From assembly GCF_036699995.1 (NCBI RefSeq), contig NZ_CP144906.1:1674001-1738000 (forward strand): a DNA stretch of 64,000 bases. Reading direction: 5' to 3'. The notes beneath the pieces were generated by a model. That model was given only the letters and a program-made list of their open reading frames with translations. It was not told the DNA's origin and did no database searches. Made by a program: the position numbers and the translations under genes. The stretch is from Clostridium beijerinckii (GTDB lineage: Bacteria > Bacillota > Clostridia > Clostridiales > Clostridiaceae). Shown here piece by piece: positions 52,801 to 61,911 of the stretch. Every line of letters starts with the position of its first letter. Positions within the stretch are counted from its first letter, which is position 1.

Positions 52801-53778
52801 ATGCAGATGTTTGATAAAGATATTCAAAATGATGATTTGACGGCATTAAGAGAAGGGTTTAAGGAGTTTTTAAATACGAATCACAAGCAGTTATCTTATA
52901 AAGATATAATTTGCAGTGAAGCCTTTTATATTTTTAGGTATGATTTTGGAATAGAGCCAATGGAAGTGCTATCTAGTGAGGATGGAATCGAAAGATATAG
53001 AATAAAGCTGATGGAACACTTCTCAGATAAAGGAAGGAAAAACCCTAAGTCAGATTCTTATACATATTGCCGTAATATCAAATTATTAAAAGAATATGTT
53101 ACTGGAGATACTGTAAGTTTAAGCACTGGAAAAGAGGAAAAGAAAGTAGATATAAGGATACCGAGAAAAAACAGAAATAGAGGAGATATTCCAAGTCCTA
53201 ATGAGAATGAAGTAACAAGGTATCTTGAACTATGGGATACCCTTGAAAATTATAAATTTCAAGAAGAGGCATTAGATAAATTGTTCTTTGTAACATATCC
53301 TTCGAATACTTTAATGGAAGATGTGCTTGTAAAGGTATCTACACTAAATGATTTTTATAGCACAAATATTTTTGCAGCATATAAGGTGGCCAAACACATT
53401 ATATCCTTAGATATTGATGAGCGATTAAATAATAGTGATATAACTCTTGTAAATGATATCTCAAAGATTGAAATGGATAATGGGAATATTAAAAACTTCT
53501 ATTCATTTGCTTCAAAATATTGTAGTCACCATAAGCCTCTTGATTTCCCTATTTACGATAGTTTTGTTAATACTTTGCTTAAGTATTTTAGAGATACAGA
53601 TAGTTTTTATGAATTCAAAAATGAGGATTTAAAGGACTATGTAAAATTTAAAAATATATTGATTGAATTTCAAAAATATTATGGTTTGGAGCAATTTAAC
53701 CTAAAGGAAATAGATAAATATTTATGGTTGCTCGGAAAAGAAAAGTTTCCGAAGAATTATGGAAAGGTGAGATTATGA
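52801..53778 (+). CDS. Unknown protein, first gene of a coupled pair
   Basis: 325 residues, no confident family. A conserved-looking block near 235-265, FYSFASKYCSHHKPLDFPIYD, resembles motifs in all-helical HhH-like or defence-associated proteins that I cannot name with certainty. A preceding helical region contains TNIFAAYKVAKHIISLDIDE. GTGAGGTGG precedes the ATG. Its stop overlaps the next gene's start (ATGA), so the two products are made together and likely act together. Probable accessory or defence cargo. Confidence 0.6.
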   Translation: MQMFDKDIQNDDLTALREGFKEFLNTNHKQLSYKDIICSEAFYIFRYDFGIEPMEVLSSEDGIERYRIKLMEHFSDKGRKNPKSDSYTYCRNIKLLKEYVTGDTVSLSTGKEEKKVDIRIPRKNRNRGDIPSPNENEVTRYLELWDTLENYKFQEEALDKLFFVTYPSNTLMEDVLVKVSTLNDFYSTNIFAAYKVAKHIISLDIDERLNNSDITLVNDISKIEMDNGNIKNFYSFASKYCSHHKPLDFPIYDSFVNTLLKYFRDTDSFYEFKNEDLKDYVKFKNILIEFQKYYGLEQFNLKEIDKYLWLLGKEKFPKNYGKVRL

Positions 53779-54803
53779 AAATTGAAATGGGAGAATCCCT
53801 TATATTATCTTGGCTTAAACACATTAAGAATTGTCAGTTGGTACAATTGAACTGGACAGTTTCGCCTAAATGGTACTTTGAAAACAAGGATATTATTGCA
53901 GAATTGATGAATAAAACTAATGACTTGTTTTCAACAAAGTATGGTTATGATGTATTTAAAAACAATTCTCTTGAACAGTTGATTTCTCAAAGTGAAGCAG
54001 ATGCAGTAGGAATATCATTTGATGAAAATGGTGCTCATATTTATGCTGTAGATATTGCTTTTCACGAAAGTGGACTTAACTATGGATCAAGAGAAGAAAC
54101 AGTTTCACGTGTTGTAAAAAAATGTATCAGAACAGCAATGTGTATTTTAGGGTGTTTTAATATTCCTTATTGTGATATTGTTTTTGCTTCACCCAAAATA
54201 ACCCCTGCTGTTTGTAATGATCTTATGGCTACAGTAGATGATATTAATGGTGTATTGAAAAACATGGGCCTTGAATATGATGTACATATTTTGGCGAATG
54301 AAAGCTTTAATAACGAAATATTATTGCCAGTGACACAAGTTGCTAATAATGTTTCGGATACTTCAGAACTATTTATGCGTGGATTACAATTATTTAATCT
54401 GTTTGATAAAAGACAAGTTAAATCTATTTCAATGCCCAAAGAGCCTAAAATAAGACAAGAAAAAATAGCGCAAAGTGCTGATGATATTATTTCAGGATAT
54501 GAAAATCTAAAGGTGGCTGAAATTGCAAGAACTGCTTTACCACCAATTTTAGAAAGTGGACGAATTCCAGCAGAAATTATTGTTTTAATGCAAACCAAAG
54601 AGTATTCAAAAGAAAACTTTGATTTGCAATATCCACTACTAGCAAAAAAATCACAGTATAATACTCGTCCAGTTAGATATATGGCAAAGCCGATTTTAAA
54701 TATTTTTGGAGAAGAATACTATCTTTGCTCTGAGTGGTTTGAAAAACCTGGAGCAAATAATGATAGACCATATTTGCTTAGATGGATTAAAGACAATAAA
54801 TAA
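53775..54803 (+). CDS. Unknown protein, second gene of the coupled pair
   Basis: 342 residues from the coupled ATG (MKIEMGESLILSWLKHIK...). About residues 70-110 (QSEADAVGISFDENGAHIYAVDIAFHESG, in parts) have spaced acidic residues that could be a PD-(D/E)XK-like nuclease core, although the Lys is not clear. Helical region and a C-terminal block (NTRPVRYMAKPILNIFGEEYYL) follow. An earlier in-frame ATG at 53724 lies inside the upstream gene. Function not known; nuclease role is a guess. Confidence 0.55.
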   Translation: MKIEMGESLILSWLKHIKNCQLVQLNWTVSPKWYFENKDIIAELMNKTNDLFSTKYGYDVFKNNSLEQLISQSEADAVGISFDENGAHIYAVDIAFHESGLNYGSREETVSRVVKKCIRTAMCILGCFNIPYCDIVFASPKITPAVCNDLMATVDDINGVLKNMGLEYDVHILANESFNNEILLPVTQVANNVSDTSELFMRGLQLFNLFDKRQVKSISMPKEPKIRQEKIAQSADDIISGYENLKVAEIARTALPPILESGRIPAEIIVLMQTKEYSKENFDLQYPLLAKKSQYNTRPVRYMAKPILNIFGEEYYLCSEWFEKPGANNDRPYLLRWIKDNK

Positions 54804-54863
54804 TGAATGGAAATTTAGTATAGAAATAAATTACTAAACTCCTGGTTACTCTAATATCAGCAT

Positions 54864-55163
54864 TTGTTTGGAATTTGGGAAAAGAGGCTGCTCTTTACAA
54901 TTGATAGAAAACAGCAGTTTAGTATTGAAAAGCTAATTGTTAATGAAATATTAAATTTATTTTCTCAGTACTGTAAAAGTGAGCAACTACTTTGTTATGC
55001 AACCGATATAGGCATATGGGAAATGGAAATTACAGATATAGAGAATAAAAAATATGTTTTTAAAGGTTCACTTTGTGGTGGAATATCTGTTGGAGATACG
55101 GATTTCATAAATTATATAAGAAAACACATCCACATTGATGGCTTATTTGTGTTTAGTAGCTAA
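54864..55163 (+). CDS. Short hypothetical, probably truncated
   Basis: About 99 residues opening at a TTG with no ribosome site (FGIWEKRLLFTIDRKQQFSI...). It contains two beta-rich halves (GIWEMEITDIENKKYVFKGS). It could be the 3' end of a longer gene whose start has been lost. Not recognised. Confidence 0.35.
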   Translation: MFGIWEKRLLFTIDRKQQFSIEKLIVNEILNLFSQYCKSEQLLCYATDIGIWEMEITDIENKKYVFKGSLCGGISVGDTDFINYIRKHIHIDGLFVFSS

Positions 55164-55296
55164 TTTCATAGTAAGATGTAGCATGTCATGAAATACTGGC
55201 GGTTTATTCTGAAAACTGGAATGAGTTACTCGCCTTCATTGGATAAACCACCAAGAAAAAAATATAGATTAAGATGACGAAGTAAAGGAGTTTAAA

Positions 55297-56370
55297 ATGG
55301 ACGAGCAACAATTTCTTATTATAAAGGATTCGTCTAACATAGATGTGTTAGATGAAAACTTGTACTGCTATGACAGTTCTGTATTTGCATTAACGCCAGC
55401 AATACAAAACAGAACTTCGGAGAGTTTGCTTAGAAAAGTCAAGCAATTTATCGATTCTGTTCCTGCGGCGCAAAAATCCATAGATTATGTGCAAAATAAA
55501 ACTGAATACATTCCAAGGTTTGACTTAATTTCAGAAGAAATTAAGCAGGCATTGCAAAACGGAACAGCTGAAATAATCCCATGCAAAGATTCTACTGATA
55601 CTTTCTTTCTTCAAATTAGGACTACAGTCAAAGGTCTTATGATAGGCGGAAAAGAGTATGGTAAGAGCAAGAAAATTAAGGATATCCCTTTAGGCACTAA
55701 AACTATTCCAACTGATATTGCTGGAGCGATGCAATGCCTATCTATGCAAAACCAGTTAAACCAAATTGCTAATGGACTTAAGGAAATTTCAGAAGCTTGT
55801 GAATTTAATTTTGGCAGAATAATTCAAGGGCAACGCGATGACCGTCTCGCGAAACTATTAAGTAGCAGAAGTTGTTTCATTCAGGCACTTGCAATGTCAG
55901 ATGAATCTCTACAACGGCAAATGCTAATACAAGCTGTTCGTGATACCAATTCTGCTCGTGCTGAACTTGCGTTTCAAATTAAATCCGATATCTCTTTGCT
56001 CGGCAGTGATAAAACACCTAAAGCCAAAGATATGGAAAAGATGGTCTGTGACATAAATACCGCCATAGTTGCAATGAATAATGCCGTTCAAATCTCCTTG
56101 TATTCGTATCAGGTTCTTGGCGAGCGTAATGCACAACTTGCGGTAGTTAAAGAACACGAGACTTTTATAAAGCAGGTATTGCTTAAAGAAATCAAATACA
56201 AGGGAAATAAACATCGTGCTTGGAAGTTAATTTGCTCCTCTGGAAATAGTGGGTTAACTCCTCAAGATTTCAGTTTACTTCCCACTAAATTACTTGTTAG
56301 CTGTAGTGCTTTTATTGAAAATAAAAATAAAAATTCAGAAAATTACTTGGAGGGCAAATCTAATGACTAA
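55297..56370 (+). CDS. Unknown helical protein
   Basis: 357 residues, mostly helical from about 140 on (QCLSMQNQLNQIANGLKEIS, then RLAKLLSSRSCFIQALAM), with a C-terminal Cys-containing segment (AWKLICSSGNSGLTP). Codon use is noticeably richer in G and C than its neighbours (for example GCGATGACCGTCTCGCG), a sign of separate acquisition. AAAGGAG precedes the ATG. It overlaps the next gene by eight bases. Confidence 0.6.
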   Translation: MDEQQFLIIKDSSNIDVLDENLYCYDSSVFALTPAIQNRTSESLLRKVKQFIDSVPAAQKSIDYVQNKTEYIPRFDLISEEIKQALQNGTAEIIPCKDSTDTFFLQIRTTVKGLMIGGKEYGKSKKIKDIPLGTKTIPTDIAGAMQCLSMQNQLNQIANGLKEISEACEFNFGRIIQGQRDDRLAKLLSSRSCFIQALAMSDESLQRQMLIQAVRDTNSARAELAFQIKSDISLLGSDKTPKAKDMEKMVCDINTAIVAMNNAVQISLYSYQVLGERNAQLAVVKEHETFIKQVLLKEIKYKGNKHRAWKLICSSGNSGLTPQDFSLLPTKLLVSCSAFIENKNKNSENYLEGKSND

Positions 56371-56578
56371 CGAAAAATCTAAACAATGCAAAAGCAAGGG
56401 GTGTTATAATCCTGTGCTCGACGGAAAGTATTGCGCGCGTTGCAAGCAAAAAAGAAAAGAAAAAAGAGATAAGATTTTGGCAGGAGCAGGAGGTGCCGTT
56501 GTTTTGGGGTGTGGTGTAGCAATAAAAAAAGGGCCTAAGATTGCAGCAAAAGTTATAAAAGTAATTTTGAAGAAATAA
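56363..56578 (+). CDS. Small zinc-ribbon membrane protein
   Basis: 71 residues. A Cys motif CKSKGCYNPVLDGKYCARCK at the start suggests a zinc ribbon, a basic stretch follows, and a Gly/Ala/Val segment (ILAGAGGAVVLGCGVAI) could be a membrane helix; the end is lysine-rich. GGAGGG lies 8 bases before the ATG, inside the upstream gene. It forms a two-gene unit with that gene. Confidence 0.6.
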   Translation: MTNEKSKQCKSKGCYNPVLDGKYCARCKQKRKEKRDKILAGAGGAVVLGCGVAIKKGPKIAAKVIKVILKK

Positions 56579-56855
56579 CGATAAGGCTTGGAAACAACTA
56601 TGCTCTGATTATCAGAAGCCAAGAAGAAAATGGTGAGCAGATTTGTTATTAGTGATATTGAGATTACTTGAGTTGATGCGAGATTATTTAAATGTTAGAG
56701 AATAATCAAAGAAGTTAATGTTTTTTCTACAAATTAGGTTTTAAATAAAGCTATAGTTTAACATAGATAAATAATATAATTCTAAATTAAAATTTAGAAT
56801 TATATTATAGAGTTTATAACTAAACAGAACTAGATTAGTGATTGGAGAAGAATTT

Positions 56856-57878
56856 ATGGGATTAAAAAATATGTTAAAAAATCCAGAACTAAAAAGTATT
56901 ATAAAACCAATTTTACCTACTAAATTTACATTTACTACAAATTTAGGTTGGGATGTCGAGGCATTTTCTAAATACTATAAGCTACTTGCACCTAATGAAT
57001 TGACTAATAAAAGTGATGCTAGATTAGTTGGTATAGCATTTGATTATATGGCGAGATTTATTATTGCTAATTATATTGAAAATGATAAAGAGAGTGTTTT
57101 ACAAGATATGGTATGCGAAAAAGCTTTTTGTTTATTGAAAAATGTATTAAAAGATGAACTATTTATTAGACAAAAAGAAATATATGAAAATAAAATAAAG
57201 AATATAGAAAATTATATATTTAATTGTTCTGTTGATGATTATTATACTATTATTTTAGATGTATTAACACTTGCTAGGTTAGAACAGATATATAGAACAG
57301 GAATAACAAATATTATATCTATTAGTAAAGATGCTCGTGTAAAAAATTTAGAGCTGGAAAAAGATTTAAAAAAGAATTGTGAAATTTTTAAAAAGGTTTT
57401 TATTGACTTTGGAATTGTAAGGAAAAACAGCGTTGTTGTATTTAATCCACATTTTGGAGTTTGGTCTTATAAATGCTTTGGTGCAGATGCAGACATATTT
57501 ATCGATGGTGTACTTTATGATTTTAAGTGTGTTAGTAAAAATAACTATAAAATTGATGATATAGCGCAAATATGTGGTTACTATTTAATCCATAGGCTAA
57601 CTCAGATGAAAGACAATACAGAGGAAATTGAAGATGAAGTCAAGGTATCAGCACCATTAAAAAATATTAGTATTAAAGGTATTGCATTATATAAATCTAG
57701 ATTTGGAGCTATTGAAAAATTTGATGTAAATAAATTTGATAAAGAAGAGCTTGATTTAGTATTAGAAAAAGTAAGAAAATTTATAAATAAATACTATGAT
57801 TATAATAGAAATATAAATCTTAATGATTTATGGCAAGAATATTTAAAAAGTAAAACTGATGAAAGTTTAAGTAATTAA
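56856..57878 (+). CDS. Putative PD-(D/E)XK nuclease-like protein
   Basis: About 340 residues. Near 215-240 the sequence CFGADADIFIDGVLYDFKCV has an Asp, a spaced Asp and the F-K pair expected of a PD-(D/E)XK core, followed by a helix DDIAQICGYYLIHRL. The rest is helical. It may be a nuclease of a defence system or a DNA-repair-type enzyme; no partner gene is adjacent. The ATG at 56856 has GGAGAAG upstream; a GTG 18 bases earlier is an alternative. Confidence 0.55.
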   Translation: MGLKNMLKNPELKSIIKPILPTKFTFTTNLGWDVEAFSKYYKLLAPNELTNKSDARLVGIAFDYMARFIIANYIENDKESVLQDMVCEKAFCLLKNVLKDELFIRQKEIYENKIKNIENYIFNCSVDDYYTIILDVLTLARLEQIYRTGITNIISISKDARVKNLELEKDLKKNCEIFKKVFIDFGIVRKNSVVVFNPHFGVWSYKCFGADADIFIDGVLYDFKCVSKNNYKIDDIAQICGYYLIHRLTQMKDNTEEIEDEVKVSAPLKNISIKGIALYKSRFGAIEKFDVNKFDKEELDLVLEKVRKFINKYYDYNRNINLNDLWQEYLKSKTDESLSN

Positions 57879-58529
57879 TGATTAATTTGTAAATATAGAT
57901 TTATAAGTTAATCATATATTTTTTAAAAGAAAATATATTGGTTAGATTAATAAAGAAGGTAAAAATTATGTTTGAAAATATAGAAATAAAAAAATATTTA
58001 TTATCCATATAATTTAGAAATAAATCAGAATAATTATTGTGTTTATACTTTCTATTACGGATATTCTAAAGTAAAGTGTAGATATTGAATTAAAGTTAAA
58101 GGAAGTAATAGACAAGCTTAAATTATTACATCTTTTATCTTGCGAAAAATATGTTAATATATCATAAATTAAAGTTACGTGGTAGCAGAAAACATTAAAG
58201 TCCGAGCAAGGCGAGCGTTAATTAAAAGATATTACTACTTCAAGCTGAAGATATAATCTGTGAATATGGAACGTTATATTTTAAAATTCTAGAAATCGTG
58301 CGTGTACTATTGCTTAAATAGTATTAATATTGTCCTTTTTATAAAATAAATTGCTGTAGCTGAATAGTTACTAAAAAATAATGATATAAAGAATTTTGTA
58401 GAAAAGGGAATAAACGCTAATCTTGATTATCGGTACCATAGTGTAGTTGAAATGCAAGTGGCTTTTGAAAAAGCGTTCCCAAAGCATTTAGATTAAAGAA
58501 TATGATGATTTTTAGAAGGTGAGGGTACA
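57879..58529. other. Intergenic with gene fragment
   Basis: A 3' coding fragment is visible at 58382-58496: KNFVEKGINANLDYRYHSVV then EMQVAFEKAFPKHLD, ending in TAA, with no start upstream. A GC-richer stretch near 58170-58230 (GTCCGAGCAAGGCGAGCG) has no clear fold. Otherwise nothing. Confidence 0.4.
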
Positions 58530-59420
58530 ATGAAGAATAAAAAGAAGATTGTAAATACAATGCTTAAAATAATAATTGTGTACACAGTGGTTGGAGTTAT
58601 ACTTCCATTTTTATTTAAATATGCAGTTTTCGAGAGTGCAGCTTTTTCTAATTTGTCTAATAATGAATGGGCTGGCTTTTTAGGAAGCTATGTTGGTGGT
58701 ATTCTAGGAGGTTTGGGAACTCTGATATCCGTATTTGTAACAGTGAAAGAGAGTCGTGATATACAGGCAGAAAATAAGTCAGATACAGATAAGAAAATTT
58801 TGAAGGATAAAGATGAAAGGGAGAAAGAGAGAAAAGAGGAAAAAGAATTAGAGGAACAAAAAGAAAGAAAACAATTTGCCGATGATATATCTGTTTATGT
58901 TGGTAAGTATATCACTCATATTTCAAAATACTATTATGCAGCAAGACGGGCTGAAGATTTAGACTCTGCCTATAGAGATGCCAATGACAAGTTGAAGAAA
59001 ATTGAAAATAAACTTGTTAATTTGAATAAAGAAATAGATAAAGTTGGGATTGATTCTGACGAATTTATTCAGTTGGAAAGCAAACGAGAGCGTTTGTGTG
59101 ATAGTAAGGGCATTGCTGAAAGGGAGTATAGTGAAAGGATAAAAGAGAAGGAAAGAAATTCAAGGGATGGAGATCGTTTAGAAGCAAATGAGTGTTATTT
59201 CATTTTAAGAACAAAGTTATATAATATTGCGGAAGCAAACGAATTTTTAAAACAGCTGGATGTATTGCATAAAGATATATTTAAACATTTGAATCAAATA
59301 GGCATGAACGAAGACTGGCTTCAAATCAACAGCAATTTGCTTATAAAAAAATATTATGTTTTCAAAACAAAATATACTATAGAATCAACAAATAATATCC
59401 CTATACCTTTAATGATTTAA
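58530..59420 (+). CDS. Membrane protein with a long coiled coil
   Basis: 296 residues. Two N-terminal membrane helices (about 12-32 and 47-70) are followed by a highly charged coiled coil (about 75-215, rich in KE and RE repeats), then a helical C-terminal domain. No family assigned; such two-helix plus coiled-coil proteins occur among phage-exclusion proteins, but this is only an analogy. GAAGGTGAGGG precedes the ATG. Confidence 0.6.
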   Translation: MKNKKKIVNTMLKIIIVYTVVGVILPFLFKYAVFESAAFSNLSNNEWAGFLGSYVGGILGGLGTLISVFVTVKESRDIQAENKSDTDKKILKDKDEREKERKEEKELEEQKERKQFADDISVYVGKYITHISKYYYAARRAEDLDSAYRDANDKLKKIENKLVNLNKEIDKVGIDSDEFIQLESKRERLCDSKGIAEREYSERIKEKERNSRDGDRLEANECYFILRTKLYNIAEANEFLKQLDVLHKDIFKHLNQIGMNEDWLQINSNLLIKKYYVFKTKYTIESTNNIPIPLMI

Positions 59421-59621
59421 TAGTTTAAATTTTGTGAAATCAATAATGTATATTAAAGTGTTTAATTTATCTTTTTTATAAATTAAAACAATACAGGGCT
59501 AATTCAAATTGTATTAACATTTAATTATCAATGAATTTAAATAGCAATATAGAAATGTAATTTATATAAATTAATATTTTATATATCTAAAATTAAAAAG
59601 TAGAAAATGTTAATAAGTTTG

Positions 59622-59657
59622 AAGGCGATAAACATTAAAAATTAATGCTATCGCCTT
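59622..59657. terminator. Convergent terminator
   Basis: Stem AAGGCGATA / TATCGCCTT followed by a T-run, between the coiled-coil gene (plus) and the yvrJ gene (minus). Confidence 0.8.
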
Positions 59658-59661
59658 TTTC

Positions 59662-59862
59662 TCAAGCTATCTTATGCGAATCATCATTAGAACTATCGGT
59701 ATCAATAGCTACTCCAAGTTTAGCTGATATTATAGTATTTAACTTATTAATTGATGTTGATAAGTTAGCAATTTGTTTTTCTAAGCGTATTAGCAAATAT
59801 GCGGCTACAGCTATAGCAAAACCATTGGTAGTTATAAGATTAATTAAATCAGTTACCTGCAT
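59662..59862 (-). CDS. YvrJ-family small membrane protein
   Basis: 66 residues from the ATG at 59862, with AGGAGGTGG upstream. The start MQVTDLINLITTNGFAIAVAAY forms the YvrJ membrane helix, and a short coiled segment (EKQIANLSTSINKLNTII) follows. YvrJ proteins accompany DUF2922/DUF1659 genes and often lie close to amidases, hinting at a holin-like role; unproven. Confidence 0.8.
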   Translation of the reverse strand: MQVTDLINLITTNGFAIAVAAYLLIRLEKQIANLSTSINKLNTIISAKLGVAIDTDSSNDDSHKIA

Positions 59863-59956
59863 ATATATCCACCTCCTCTTAATGGATATATGAATGTACA
59901 TAAGCAATTCTATTGAAGTTACTAAAATTTATTATTAATAATAGGTACAAAATGAA

Positions 59957-60451
59957 TCATTGATTTCCACCTTCATTTACTATGTAATTATAATAGTGAG
60001 CAATAGCTAAATCTACTATTGTACTTACATAAGTATTTAAATCAGGATGTATGCTCTTAAGTTCGTTGATTTTCCTAACAGTAGAAGCTCTAAGCATATA
60101 TGTCCTTTTAGTATCTAGGAATTCACCATCAATAGGTGGAGCCATACCATTTGCTACAGAAGCTTTTCTATTATCTGTAAGGATATTATTATTAAATGCA
60201 ATGGTGCCATTTTTGGATGTAGCTTTGTTATTAGATGAAATATTGGGAGTAGTATTATTGGATTCAAGACAGGAATCATTATTAGCATTAGTTACAGTAA
60301 TATTTTCTGCCTCTATATCATCATCATCAAATGAAAAAGATGAAATACACTGACCAAGTGCAATTGGTTCAGACGTAAAGCTTATCATTTCTTCATTTTC
60401 ATTAGGAGCAAAATCATTTTTAGGTGGTTCATTTTGTTTTCTTTTGGCCAT
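59957..60451 (-). CDS. Disordered protein with C-terminal ribbon-helix-helix-like domain
   Basis: 164 residues. The first ~105 are low-complexity and Asn/Asp/Ser-rich. The last ~55 (DTKRTYMLRASTVRKINELK, then THSD-like PDLNTYVSTIVDLAIAHYY) match the size and pattern of a ribbon-helix-helix domain of plasmid copy or partition regulators. It lies next to the 120-bp repeat, which could be its binding site. Function inferred only. Confidence 0.6.
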   Translation of the reverse strand: MAKRKQNEPPKNDFAPNENEEMISFTSEPIALGQCISSFSFDDDDIEAENITVTNANNDSCLESNNTTPNISSNNKATSKNGTIAFNNNILTDNRKASVANGMAPPIDGEFLDTKRTYMLRASTVRKINELKSIHPDLNTYVSTIVDLAIAHYYNYIVNEGGNQ

Positions 60452-60519
60452 AAGCGTTCTCCTTTACATAGTAGTCTTACTTAGGATATATGTAAAAATG
60501 GAGAATATTCTAATATGGT

Positions 60520-60640
60520 AATATTCTTCACCATATTTATTCTTTAGAATATTACCATAGAAGAATATATATTCTTAAGAATATGCTTGAAAAATGCGGG
60601 CTGAAAGGATGCTAGTATAAAAAATAGTATTCATTTTAAT
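60520..60640 (+). repeat. AT-rich 120-bp direct repeat, copy 2
   Basis: Same sequence as 37739-37860 with scattered changes. It lies about 70 bases upstream of the RHH-like gene (minus strand). An additional GAATATTC-type palindrome lies just upstream at 60502. The palindromic GAATAT/ATATTC units could be binding sites for a dimeric regulator. Confidence 0.8.
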
Positions 60641-60826
60641 GTTATCGTAGATGACAAACCATATATCCATAATAGCAGCGGATAAAGTTTCGCTTATACC
60701 CTCAAGGGGCACAATGTCCAGGAGCGTGCAGCCGTTAGCTGCATTTGAAAAAGTGGGAGTGTCACGGATTCTAGCTATCGGATAAATTTTTTGAAGCTGA
60801 AATTAAATTATGGAGTGTGTTTTGAT
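60641..60826. other. Structured GC-richer stretch
   Basis: A perfect hairpin TGCAGC-CGTTA-GCTGCA (60728-60744) lies here, with GCTTATACCCTCAAGG nearby; its complement CCTTGAGGGTATAA occurs at 23322. GGATAAAGTTT and GGATAAATTTT flank the region. It may be a repeat remnant or a structured leader of the small gene that follows. Confidence 0.4.
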
Positions 60827-61069
60827 ATGGTTAAGAATGAAATTAAAATTAAATCAGAAGAAGGAGAAGCATTTGATAAGAAACAAATAGCACTTGCCAT
60901 TAGAAATTCTACTTTTGATGATGAACTTCAATGTTCTTTAATTACGGAAGGAATACTTAATAAATGTGAATGATGTTCTCTTAAATATATTTGTGATAGC
61001 ATTGATCAAGTAGTTCAAAACTATATTGATAAGACTACAGCTGTTATTAATAATTTTAATTTTGAATAA
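60827..61069 (+). pseudogene. Small protein gene with in-frame TGA
   Basis: The frame starts at ATG 60827 (GGAG 11 bases upstream) and gives 48 residues ending ITEGILNKCE, then TGA at 60971. The same frame stays open for 31 more codons (CSLKYICDSIDQVVQNYIDK...) to TAA at 61067, with coding-like composition. The simplest reading is a nonsense mutation in a gene of about 80 codons. A short 48-residue product is also possible. Confidence 0.5.
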
Positions 61070-61103
61070 GTGGATATAGATTAATATAATTATATAAAAA
61101 TAA

Positions 61104-61128
61104 AAACTCCAAGTGAGCCTTGGAGTTT
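61104..61128. terminator. Terminator 3' of the sigma factor gene
   Basis: Perfect 10-bp stem AAACTCCAAG / CTTGGAGTTT with a 5-base loop and A/T runs on both sides; it ends right at the sigma-factor stop codon. Confidence 0.85.
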
Positions 61129-61716
61129 CTATGCTTTGATGCTTTTATAATAATGAGACATATTATTTAGTATTTTCTTTAGAATAGTGTTCTTTTTTAG
61201 AATAGCAGTAGAATAGCACATATTCTTTAAATGAGAGTAATCCAAAACTGTATAATTTTTAAAAAATACAAAATCTATAAATTCTTTTTCCTCTCGGGTT
61301 AAATTATCTAAAGCCAGTCTTAAATCTTCATAGTCACACATTTCACATAATGATACTTCAGTGGAAATTTCATCTGAAGGAAGATCATTTTCAAAATTAT
61401 AATGTAAGCTTAATGCTTCATTACCTTCAGTAGAGCTTCTAGATTTTATTCTCTTTATAAGATCCTTTATATTATTTTTAATGGCGTTAGTAGCATAAGC
61501 GACAAATCTATGCTTTTTTATATTGTACATTGAAACAGACTTGAAAAGTGATTCAAAGCACTCTTGCTGTATATCATACATGTTATAGCCATCAATAAAG
61601 GTTCTTTTAGAAATGTTATAAATTAAAGGTTTAAATTCAGCAGCTAATTTTTCCTTTGCTATTTCATCATTATTTTTGCATTTGATAACTAAAACTTCAA
61701 TATAATTAAAATCCAT
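61129..61716 (-). CDS. Sigma-70-family RNA polymerase sigma factor
   Basis: 195 residues. Region 2 is FKPLIYNISKRTFIDGYNMYDIQQECFESLFKSV (in parts), with RFVAYATNAIKNNIKDLI; region 4 is LDNLTREEKEFIDFVFFKN and onward. Size fits small alternative factors of clostridial plasmids and phages, such as the TcdR/UviA group. It may control the nearby amidase, YvrJ and DUF1659/2922 genes. AGGAGG lies upstream of the ATG. Confidence 0.85.
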   Translation of the reverse strand: MDFNYIEVLVIKCKNNDEIAKEKLAAEFKPLIYNISKRTFIDGYNMYDIQQECFESLFKSVSMYNIKKHRFVAYATNAIKNNIKDLIKRIKSRSSTEGNEALSLHYNFENDLPSDEISTEVSLCEMCDYEDLRLALDNLTREEKEFIDFVFFKNYTVLDYSHLKNMCYSTAILKKNTILKKILNNMSHYYKSIKA

Positions 61717-61911
61717 GTAAACCTCCTTTAATTCAGTTAAGAGTTTTGGATAAAATCCTCACAAGATTTCTTTAAAAGATTGCTCTAAGAGGTTTATGTA
61801 ATTTATTGTTTTTGTTATTAAATTTACCTCTACATATAGTATATATGGTTAAAAATCATATAACGTATATGAGTAATTAAAAAAATTAAGAATTATAGGG
61901 AGAGATGTAAA

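Noticed and set aside
37739..60640. 120-bp direct repeats as attL/attR
   Set aside because: The two copies differ at many scattered positions, which recombination att cores should not, and phage-type genes continue past the right copy. Kept only as a repeat.
60971..60973. Selenocysteine codon
   Set aside because: No SECIS-like hairpin follows immediately and the surrounding protein is not a known selenoprotein; nonsense mutation is simpler.
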